A DNA stretch of 8,156 nt from the NCBI GenBank assembly GCA_029941315.1, contig JAPYQE010000277.1, forward strand, positions 1 through 8,156, written 5' to 3'. Numbering within the stretch: position 1 is the first letter of the stretch; the number at the start of each line of letters is the position of its first letter. The DNA is from GCA-2724215 sp015660315 (GTDB taxonomy: Bacteria; Latescibacterota; UBA2968; UBA8231). The notes under the pieces are model-generated. The model ran no database searches. It saw only the letters and a program-made list of their open reading frames with translations, and had not been told where the DNA came from. Below are positions 1 through 5,070 of the stretch, piece after piece. A program made the translations under genes and the position numbers.

Positions 1-14
1 ACGGAGGCAGCACA

Positions 15-290
15 ATGACGGTTGAGCAACGACTTGAGCAGCTGGAGAAGCGCAACAAGCGCTTGATGGTGGCGTTGACGATGATGGCCGTGACGATCTG
101 CGCCTTGGTGACGATGGCGGCGACGGGCAAGAAGGACGGCAACTTCGATACGGTGGTGGCGCGGAGGGTCTACGTGGAGAATGACGCAGGTAAAATCGTT
201 GTCGGCTTGAGCTCTGACGACGACGGCAACGGCTTGGTCGGCGCGTATAACCGCAAAGGCATGCGGCGCGAGCTTAAGCCTGGGCCATGA
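15..290 (+). CDS. Small membrane-anchored protein of the MTVEQRLEQLEK-head family (unknown function)
   Basis: This 91-aa protein is not one whose function I recognise. Residues 1-17 are a charged, heptad-like amphipathic stretch (MTVEQRLEQLEKRNKRL). Residues about 18-36 are a hydrophobic segment rich in A, M, V and T, likely one membrane helix, leaving the C-terminus outside (inference). Residues about 44-85 contain a short beta-type unit of the form V-Y-V-x-N-D-x-G-K-x-V-V-G-L, then DDDGNG and YNRKG; the gene at 2210 has equivalent units. GGAGG at 3-7 sits 7 bases before ATG 15, supporting the start. Its first 39 coding bases equal those of the gene at 2210, and its last ~70 bases recur downstream, so it belongs to a duplicated array. 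The tail (LKPGP) is the conserved family end, so this copy looks complete. Confidence 0.75.
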   Translation: MTVEQRLEQLEKRNKRLMVALTMMAVTICALVTMAATGKKDGNFDTVVARRVYVENDAGKIVVGLSSDDDGNGLVGAYNRKGMRRELKPGP

Positions 291-300
291 TAGAGGAGAA
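223..300 (+). repeat. Array tail repeat, copy 1 (gene 3' end plus next-gene RBS)
   Basis: This block covers the last 22 codons of the first array gene, its TGA stop and a following AGGAGA ribosome-binding site. It aligns without gaps to 2127-2204, with about 69 of 78 bases identical by hand count. The duplicated unit therefore includes the RBS of the next gene, as expected for tandem duplication. In this copy the RBS is not followed by a family head: after 300 the sequence diverges into the region leading to the HTH gene. Confidence 0.75.
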
Positions 301-349
301 GACCACGACTAACGCATCTCAGTGTGATTAACTCAGAAGAGATCTAGCC

Positions 350-553
350 ATGAAGGGCGAAGAGATCAAAGCACTGCGATTACGACTTGGATTGACCCAA
401 ACCGAACTGGCCGCAGAGATCGGCGTACATCAGGTCAGTGTGGCTAGATGGGAGACCGGCGGCATAACGCCCATGCCCATCGTCCAACGGGCCCTGGCCG
501 ATCTGGATGCGCGGCGCAGTCGAGTGCAGGCCAAGGCTAGTCAAGGCGATTAG
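350..553 (+). CDS. XRE/Cro-type helix-turn-helix DNA-binding protein
   Basis: This 67-aa protein is almost entirely one HTH_3/XRE domain. Residues about 4-14 form helix 1 (EEIKALRLRLG), TQTELAAEIGV (about 16-26) is helix 2, and HQVSVARWETG (about 27-37) is the recognition helix with the usual S-x-x-x-W-E. A C-terminal helix follows (PMPIVQRALADLDARR). There is no second domain, so it is a stand-alone DNA binder, probably a dimeric repressor or an antitoxin-like regulator. An AGAAGAG sequence at 335-341 is placed about 8 bases before ATG 350. No toxin-like partner is adjacent. Its 3' end overlaps the 3' end of the convergent lyase gene by 17 bases. Its targets cannot be read from the sequence; the neighbouring array or the lyase are possibilities only. 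Confidence 0.85.
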   Translation: MKGEEIKALRLRLGLTQTELAAEIGVHQVSVARWETGGITPMPIVQRALADLDARRSRVQAKASQGD

Positions 554-1523
554 GACAGTACGACATTGAATATAAAATCAGATTGTCCACATATACCGCG
601 TTGACCTCCACCGCGCGGCTATCGCGATAGAGACCGACCTTCAGGTAATTGCCGAACGCGTTGTAGACATTGGGCGAATAGAATTTGTAGTCCGTGCCGT
701 TGAAGGGCGTCACCGGCTCGTCGTCGGCATACATCTCGACATAGCCGTCGCCGCCCAGCGACCATTTGATCTGGAAGTAGATATCGAACCACGCGCCCTT
801 CCGCACCGGAAAAGTGCCGATGATATGGGGCGTCTGGTCGAGGGTGTAGAGCTTGACCTTGCAGACGCCGTCGGCGTAGAGGATCGACAGCGGCGGAAAA
901 TAGACCGGGTAGTTGTCCCAATCCTCGCCCAGGGCGCCGTCGGGCTGGTTGTGGAATTGGCAGATCGTCTGCCAGTACGGTTCTTCCTCGTAGCCGGCGT
1001 CGATCTTGAAGCTCCAGCTGTAGATCCGCTCCCCGAGGTAGTCCGCCGAATCCCGCCGCACCAACTCGACCCGGTTGCCCCCGCGGACCATATCGCCGGG
1101 CTGCAAGGTCAGCTTGGCCGAAAAGCGCCCGCGCCCCGCGTCCGTCACCAGCCGGATTGAATTGGCGCGGGCCCCTTCCAGTGACCAGCCGTCGAAGCTG
1201 CCAAACTCGAAGTCCCCGTTGGCGTAGTCGAGCGGCGATACCATCACCCCACAGCGCGCGTAGCGCGGACCGACCCGCGTCCCTGCAATATAGCGCTCCT
1301 CGACCGTCAGCAGCCGGTCGACAAAGCGCGAATACTCGCGGTAGTAGCCGTGCCGGACGATCGCGCCCAAAGCGTCGAGATAATACTGGTATTCGCGCTT
1401 GGCTCGGCCGTTGTTCCAGCGCTCCGACCACAGCGCCACTGGGGCTTCGCGCGGTCCGACGGGCACCTGTGAACCCCCGCAGCCACAACAGGCCAAGACC
1501 AGCATCCAGCGTATCCGATACAT
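537..1523 (-). CDS. Secreted polysaccharide-lyase-like lipoprotein (heparin lyase I / PF14099-type fold)
   Basis: This 328-aa protein has a short lipoprotein-like signal (MYRIRWMLVLACCGCGG, probable lipidated Cys12). Residues about 30-95 are helical, ending in a Tyr/Arg-rich stretch. From about 100 to 318 comes a beta-rich domain matching my recall of the PF14099 polysaccharide lyase family: NGDFEFGSFDGW, then GDMVRGGNRVEL (142-153), YSWSFKID (168-175), QTICQFHNQPDG (185-196), YFPPLSILY (208-216), GAWFDIYFQIKWS (243-255), GDGYVEMYADD (258-268) and YLKVGLYRD (293-301). Such enzymes are jelly-roll lyases that cleave uronic-acid polysaccharides by beta-elimination; the substrate here is unknown. 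I chose the start at 1523, not an upstream ATG at 1589, because AGGGGAG lies 6-7 bases before it and the signal peptide begins there. A large ORF antiparallel in another frame is a shadow. The gene could instead encode a non-catalytic binding protein. Confidence 0.8.
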   Translation of the reverse strand: MYRIRWMLVLACCGCGGSQVPVGPREAPVALWSERWNNGRAKREYQYYLDALGAIVRHGYYREYSRFVDRLLTVEERYIAGTRVGPRYARCGVMVSPLDYANGDFEFGSFDGWSLEGARANSIRLVTDAGRGRFSAKLTLQPGDMVRGGNRVELVRRDSADYLGERIYSWSFKIDAGYEEEPYWQTICQFHNQPDGALGEDWDNYPVYFPPLSILYADGVCKVKLYTLDQTPHIIGTFPVRKGAWFDIYFQIKWSLGGDGYVEMYADDEPVTPFNGTDYKFYSPNVYNAFGNYLKVGLYRDSRAVEVNAVYVDNLILYSMSYCPNRLD

Positions 1524-1530
1524 GCAAAAC

Positions 1531-1570
1531 TCCCCTGAGGTAACTCTTTTGGCCACAACACCCCAGGGGA
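1531..1570 (-). promoter_or_regulatory. Inverted repeat covering the ribosome-binding site of the lyase gene
   Basis: Arms 1531-1540 and 1561-1570 are complementary at 9 of 10 positions around a 20-base loop. In the minus-strand transcript the second arm contains the AGGGG of the lyase gene's ribosome-binding site, so pairing would hide it. An AT-rich TAATAT (minus strand, 1573-1578) just upstream could be a -10 element. If so, transcription would start near 1566, inside the first arm, which weakens the hairpin. A protein operator is an alternative reading. Confidence 0.4.
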
Positions 1571-1600
1571 ATATATTACACCCGACCAAGGAGCATCAAG

Positions 1601-1651
1601 ATGGCATTGAGCGAAATTGATTCCACTCGCCAACTCCTTATCGACGACTAG
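1601..1651 (+). pseudogene. 16-codon ORF with strong RBS, probable remnant of a lost gene's 5' end
   Basis: ATG 1601 follows AAGGAG (1588-1593) at 7 bases and encodes MALSEIDSTRQLLIDD before a TAG at 1649-1651. The frame stays open after the stop (LSVKETNDDY...). RQLLIDD resembles the N-terminal R-Q-L-F-(I/V)-D-D motif I recall from large hypothetical or glycosidase-like proteins of planctomycete-type bacteria, where a W or Y follows; TAG is one base from TGG. I read it as a truncated gene start abutting the next array member, but a genuine leader peptide is possible. Function unknown. Confidence 0.35.
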
Positions 1652-1786
1652 CTGAGCGTGAAGGAGACGAATGATGACTATCGAGAAACGACTGGAGCAG
1701 CTGGAGAAGCGCAACAAGCGCCGGACGGTGGCGTTGACGATGATGGCCGTGGTAGGCGATTACTATCCAATTCTCCGCTTGTGGAG

Positions 1787-2125
1787 ATGATCCTGCAGGT
1801 CCTTCAACAAATTGTGATATATCTGACGTGGGTGCGTTGGCAGGTCGAATTCTCTCAGGGTGCGAAACTGACGCGTGCGTACCTGGGGAGTGCGAGCCTG
1901 GAGGGTGCGAAACTGGAGGGTGCGAACCTGGCGGGTGCAGACCTGAGGAATGCGAACCTGCAGTGGTCGGACCTGGAGAATGCGGACCTGGGGTATGCGG
2001 ACCTGAGGGGTGCGAACCTAAGGGGCGCGAAACTGACGCGTGCGTACCTGGGGAGTGCGAGCCTGGAGAGTGCGAACCTGAGCGCAAAACAAGAAGAGGA
2101 CGCCTGTTGTTCTGACTGTGGATAA
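1787..2125 (+). CDS. Pentapeptide-repeat protein (cassette within the chimeric gene)
   Basis: From ATG 1787 this frame encodes 112 aa. Residues 1-20 are hydrophobic and aromatic (MILQVLQQIVIYLTWVRWQ), perhaps a membrane-facing helix. Residues 24-98 are 15 consecutive pentapeptides of the A-[DNKS]-L-x-x type (for example EGANL, AGADL, RNANL, ENADL), which fold as a right-handed quadrilateral beta-helix of almost four coils. Residues 99-112 are Lys/Glu- then Cys-rich (DACCSDCG). The ATG overlaps the TGA of the preceding 39-codon frame as ATGA, so translation by re-initiation is possible, since GTGGAG directly abuts the ATG and leaves no normal RBS spacing. The same frame is open upstream to 1658. 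Pentapeptide proteins include DNA-mimic topoisomerase-protecting factors, but 15 repeats is short for that and no specific role can be assigned. Confidence 0.55.
   Translation: MILQVLQQIVIYLTWVRWQVEFSQGAKLTRAYLGSASLEGAKLEGANLAGADLRNANLQWSDLENADLGYADLRGANLRGAKLTRAYLGSASLESANLSAKQEEDACCSDCG
1856..2080 (+). repeat. 15-base-period tandem repeat encoding 15 pentapeptides
   Basis: Fifteen 15-base units, most reading like GGTGCGAACCTG plus three variable bases, encode the pentapeptide tract. Within it, 1862-1903 and 2027-2068 are identical over 42 bases, offset by 165 bases or eleven units. This indicates a recent internal duplication. Regular Cys-rich or Pro/Ser/His-rich readings in other frames are by-products of this period. 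Confidence 0.9.
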
Positions 2126-2126
2126 T

Positions 2127-2204
2127 ACGGCAACGGCGTGGTCGGCGCGTATAACCGCAAAGGCGAAGGGCGAACGCTTAAGCCTGGGCCATGATAAAGG
2201 AGAA
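2127..2204 (+). repeat. Array tail repeat, copy 2 (gene 3' end plus next-gene RBS)
   Basis: This is the second copy of the block at 223-300: family tail codons, TGA, then AAAGGAGA. Here the RBS is used by the following array gene, whose ATG at 2210 lies 6 bases after AGGAGA (2198-2203). It shows the original arrangement of the tandem unit. Confidence 0.75.
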
Positions 2205-2209
2205 TGCCA

Positions 2210-2629
2210 ATGACGGTTGAGCAACGACTTGAGCAGCTGGAGAAGCGCCTGGCGGTGGCGATGTGTGCGGTGGTGGTGACGGTGGCGGCGACGGGCGACA
2301 AGGACGGCCACTTCCGTACGGTGTATGCTACCTCAGTAATAGCAAAAAATATCTTCGCGAAGAACGATGAAGGGCATTACGTTGTAACGTTGGGCGCCAA
2401 CGACGATGGCAACGGTTTAGTCTACACAACATCACGGGAAGGCAATATGCTGGTGACTCTGAATAGCGGAACTTCAAAGCAGGGCCACCACATTGGTACG
2501 GTTAAGGCATCTGGATTCAACGGAGAAAGTGTCAAAATCGGAGCGACTGAAAACGGCGGAACGGTTTATATCTACAACAAGACAGGCGAAAACAAGGAGA
2601 CTACTGATGACGATCGAACAGCGACTTGA
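2210..2629 (+). CDS. Membrane-anchored MTVEQRLEQLEK-head protein with extended beta-repeat ectodomain
   Basis: This 139-aa protein has unknown function. The head (MTVEQRLEQLEKR) is identical in its first 39 bases to the gene at 15. A nine-base KRN-K deletion relative to that gene follows, then a hydrophobic segment (about 14-29) that should span or anchor in the membrane. Residues about 39-125 carry repeated short units with N-x-x-G and D-D-G-N-G turns (IFAKNDEGHYVVTLG, DDGNGLVY, GTVYIYNKTGE), which look like beta-strand/turn repeats or a small beta-solenoid. I prefer ATG 2210 to ATG 2204 because AGGAGA at 2198-2203 has a normal 6-base spacer only to 2210. The last residues (KETTDDDRTAT) are read through the RBS and start codon of the next array member at 2607. 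The natural C-terminus may therefore have been shorter. Confidence 0.7.
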   Translation: MTVEQRLEQLEKRLAVAMCAVVVTVAATGDKDGHFRTVYATSVIAKNIFAKNDEGHYVVTLGANDDGNGLVYTTSREGNMLVTLNSGTSKQGHHIGTVKASGFNGESVKIGATENGGTVYIYNKTGENKETTDDDRTAT

Positions 2630-2968
2630 TCAGCTTTAACAGCAGAATCAGCGCATCGAGCGCACCGCGCTCTGGCGTTTGGTGCAGGCCAGTGCCCTCG
2701 TCGTGACGGTGGGCCTGCTGCCCTTAGGCATCGGATGCAACAACGAAAACAGCCCATCGGCGTCCGATCCGTCGGCGAAAGAGAGCGCCGAGGGCGTCGA
2801 TATCGAGGCGATCGAGTACCGAGTTCGGGAGATCCGGGCATCCCGCTGGAGGAAGTTTCCGAGCCGGGGGCGCTGGTGCCCAAAGACAGCTATTTGGAAT
2901 TTGCGAAACGAGGACCGGGTTTCGATTTGGGCATCGCGGAGGAGTGGCTGGTGCCATTTAAATCGTAG
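2607..2968 (+). pseudogene. Array member broken by a nonsense codon and a frameshift
   Basis: AAGGAGA (2594-2600) precedes ATG 2607, which starts the family head MTIEQRLDQL and then meets TAA at 2637-2639. The frame continues sensibly after it: QQNQRIERTALWRLVQ, a hydrophobic segment (ASALVVTVGLLPLGIG), then a Cys and a Ser/Asp/Glu-rich linker (GCNNENSPSASDPSAKE), as in an anchored or lipoprotein-like protein. Around 2815-2840 the plausible frame switches by two, giving DPGIPLEEVSEPGALVPKD and ending EEWLVPFKS at TAG 2966-2968. Two independent lesions indicate a dead gene. The C-terminal domain resembles nothing I recognise and differs from those of the other array members. Confidence 0.6.
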
Positions 2969-3048
2969 CTCATATCCGCTTCTTGCCCGAGGTGCTGATT
3001 TTCACCTATTTGTACTAGGTAATCCTCCTACCCGAGAGAGCCCGGTCT
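2969..3048 (+). promoter_or_regulatory. Intergenic leader of the secreted-protein operon
   Basis: This 80-base gap should contain the promoter for the two large secreted-protein genes. TTGCCC at 2983-2988 followed after 18 bases by TATTTG (3007-3012) is a weak candidate. GAGAGAG at 3034-3040 is the likely ribosome-binding site, 8 bases before ATG 3049. No convincing terminator for the upstream pseudogene is visible. Confidence 0.25.
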
Positions 3049-5070
3049 ATGCGTCGTAGAATTCATCTCTCTATCGCGCTGTATTGGTGTTTCCTACCAG
3101 GTTTGGTGTCGGCGCAAATAAGCACCTGGCGACTCGGCGGCGATGGCCTGCAGTGGTCCGCCGGCGATTCCATCCGCATTTTTATCGACTTCGATTCCAC
3201 CCCCGGGGCCATTCAACCCATCTACCTGACCTCGGCCCAAACGGTCTTTTCCCTTCTCGACAACTGGTCCCCCTGGAAATTTCCCCGGGAAATTGGCTAT
3301 GTCGACGGCCAGCGGCCTCGCGCCTGGAAACGGGGCTTGGGCGACTCGCGGACGGTGCACAACGCCACTTACCTAGTCGATGGCGACAGCACCACCTATA
3401 ATCCCCCGTCCTCGGATCTGCGCAACTTCGACTGGTTCACTTTCGACGTCGCCGTGCCGGTGCCGGCCACCCGCTTTGGTTTCTTTACCCCGCCGCACGG
3501 TTTCCGCTCGAACGGCACGCCGCTCGTCGACGACGCCGTGCCCGCCTTCGAGGTCAGCATCGCCACTGCGCCCGACCCCGAGTGGCACGGACACAATGAC
3601 TACCAGCGCATCGGTCCGGTCATCGCCGAGGTCGCCGAGAATCTCTCGCCGATCGTGCAAATCGACGTGCCCCGCCAGTATATCCGCTTCATCCGTTGGC
3701 ACCGCAACGAGTCGGTCCTAGATCCGTCCTTCGTCCTACAGGAAAACTCGCTGTCGGGCCAGGCGCGCCCGGGGTCCATCGGCGATTTCGAGTTTTACGC
3801 CCGCGGGATCCCCCAGCGCGTTCTCTACCTTTCCAAAATCATCGACCTAGGCGCGGAGGTAAACTTCGGCCGATTGTTTTGGACTGCGACTTCCATGCGA
3901 ATGGAGGACGGCGCTTTCGTCCTGGCGCCCGCAGCCGATGTCGGTCTGCGCGTCGAGGTGCGCACCGGCCGCGATGACGACCCGAATATCTACCGCGAAT
4001 TCGACGACAAGGGCCGCGAGGTCGAAGTCTCGCGGCAGCGCTATGAATATGACCTCAAGGAGGCGCAGGGCTATGGCTACGTGGCCAGCGGGCGACCCGG
4101 AGTCCGCGCCTCGGTGGCCTACGACGAGGGCAACTGGACCTTCTGGTCGCCCGCCTTTACTGCGTCCGGCCAATCGCTCAACCTGCGCAGCGGTTCGCAT
4201 ATCCAGCTCAAAATCACCCTCGCCAGCGCGGATTTCGACGCCTTCGTGCGCCTGGATTCGCTGTGGATCGAACGAGCGCCGCTATTGGCCCGCCAGATCG
4301 TCGGCGAGGTCGCCCGCCTCGACGACCCGCAACCCCGGCGCGGCTTCACCGAAGTGGACCTGGGCCAGTCGACCGTCTTCAGCTACGATATCCGCGCCGA
4401 TTTTACCGCCGCAGAGCCCGGCTTCGACGCGCTGCGCATCCGCACCGGTGGCCGGGTCCGGTTTCAGGCGCTGGCGATGGGCGATCCATTGTCGCCGGTC
4501 GAGCCCCGTCAGGTCGAGATCAAAGACGACGAGTTCATCGTCGAACTCCCCGCGAGAGTGGACGCCACCAATAACGCGCCTATCCGCCTTGAATTCGACA
4601 CCGATGTCTTCGTCTTCGCCGCCACCTTCGAAGGCGAGGCGATCGACACCGCCGGCGCGAGCCTGCCCCAACCCATCCGGGGCGGCAATGCAACCGACGA
4701 GGTATCGACCAATAGCCTGCGCGTACTGGGCGCGGAGAGCGGCAGCGTCGCCGCGATCCAGGACCTGCGCTTCTCGACGCCGGTGCTAACCCCCAATGGC
4801 GACGGCGCCAACGACCTGCTGCAGATCGCCTATTCGCTCTTCCGCCTGCCCGCGAGCGTCCCCATCGAGCTCCGCGCCTACTCGCTGGACGGCCGGCAGG
4901 TCGCGCGTCTTTCGTTCCCGCCTCAGGGCTCTGGTCCGCAACAGCTTAGTTGGGACGGACGCGATGCAGAGGGGCAAGTCCTGCCACCCGGCCTCTACTT
5001 GGTCGAGGTCGCGCTGCAATCCGACGGGATCGGAGCCCGGCGGCTGCGCCCGTTGGGCATCGCCTACTGA
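3049..5070 (+). CDS. Large secreted discoidin-like protein with C-terminal FlgD-Ig/CHU_C-like module
   Basis: This 673-aa exported protein has a signal peptide (MRRR, hydrophobic to about 20, cleavage near VSA-Q). Residues about 23-250 are an N-terminal module with W-x-LGG-x-G, IQPIYL, LLDNW, YVDGQRPR and DGDSTTYN. They continue as an F5/8-type C-like beta sandwich (WFTFDVAVPVPATRFGFF, VPAFEVSIAT, QYIRFIRW, IGDFEFYARG). Residues about 258-420 form a second beta domain (IDLGAEVNFGRLFW, WTFWSPAF, LDSLWIERAPL) that has a counterpart in the next protein. Residues about 430-560 are Ig-like. Residues 577-673 are the FlgD-Ig/CHU_C-type end: VLTPNGDGANDLLQIAYSL, LDGRQVARL, SWDGRDAEGQ, PPGLYLVEV, ending LGIAY. 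No catalytic motif was found, so a binding or structural surface role is likely. The stop overlaps the next start. Confidence 0.75.
   Translation: MRRRIHLSIALYWCFLPGLVSAQISTWRLGGDGLQWSAGDSIRIFIDFDSTPGAIQPIYLTSAQTVFSLLDNWSPWKFPREIGYVDGQRPRAWKRGLGDSRTVHNATYLVDGDSTTYNPPSSDLRNFDWFTFDVAVPVPATRFGFFTPPHGFRSNGTPLVDDAVPAFEVSIATAPDPEWHGHNDYQRIGPVIAEVAENLSPIVQIDVPRQYIRFIRWHRNESVLDPSFVLQENSLSGQARPGSIGDFEFYARGIPQRVLYLSKIIDLGAEVNFGRLFWTATSMRMEDGAFVLAPAADVGLRVEVRTGRDDDPNIYREFDDKGREVEVSRQRYEYDLKEAQGYGYVASGRPGVRASVAYDEGNWTFWSPAFTASGQSLNLRSGSHIQLKITLASADFDAFVRLDSLWIERAPLLARQIVGEVARLDDPQPRRGFTEVDLGQSTVFSYDIRADFTAAEPGFDALRIRTGGRVRFQALAMGDPLSPVEPRQVEIKDDEFIVELPARVDATNNAPIRLEFDTDVFVFAATFEGEAIDTAGASLPQPIRGGNATDEVSTNSLRVLGAESGSVAAIQDLRFSTPVLTPNGDGANDLLQIAYSLFRLPASVPIELRAYSLDGRQVARLSFPPQGSGPQQLSWDGRDAEGQVLPPGLYLVEVALQSDGIGARRLRPLGIAY

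Larger units (their letters stand above)
1671..2194 (+). pseudogene. Chimeric array member: constant head, pentapeptide-repeat cassette, constant tail, out of frame
   Basis: Bases 1674-1751 match the head of the first array gene (15-92) without gaps at about 70 of 78 positions, and 2127-2204 match its tail (223-300). The 130 bases that lie between head and tail in the intact gene are replaced here by about 375 bases encoding pentapeptide repeats. AAGGAGA precedes the ATGs at 1671 and 1674. The head frame reads MMTIEKRLEQLEKRNKR, then a partial hydrophobic run, and stops at TGA 1788-1790, 39 codons in all. The tail is in the same frame as the cassette but lies beyond a TAA at 2123-2125; it reads YGNGVVGAYNRKG...LKPGP and stops at 2192-2194. 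The ancestral or intended product was probably head, membrane helix, cassette and tail. As it stands the gene is split. Confidence 0.7.

Noticed and set aside
301..330. Possible decayed family head (ACGACT...) directly after the RBS at 295-300
   Set aside because: Only about eight bases resemble ATGACTATC and the similarity does not continue, so it cannot be told from chance.
619..1527. A 302-codon minus-strand ORF overlapping the lyase gene in another frame
   Set aside because: Its translation is Arg/Gly/Ala/Pro-rich with no domain pattern, while the overlapping frame has a signal peptide and PF14099-like motifs. It is a GC-rich shadow.
1638..2115. Cys-rich (GECEPG-like) and Ser/His/Pro-rich (GSHSPG-like) repetitive proteins in other frames of the pentapeptide tract
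   Set aside because: Any frame of a 15-base repeat gives a regular five-residue repeat. Only the plus frame from 1787 fits a known fold (A-[DN]-L-x-x).
3938..4789. A 283-codon plus-strand ORF inside the first large secreted-protein gene
   Set aside because: It is Arg/Ser/Pro-rich with no RBS and no recognisable motif, and it overlaps a frame with clear domain structure throughout.
4950..5069. Upstream extension of the 787-aa secreted protein
   Set aside because: The added residues overlap the end of the preceding gene, are basic and low-complexity, and would bury the signal peptide. ATG 5070 is better.
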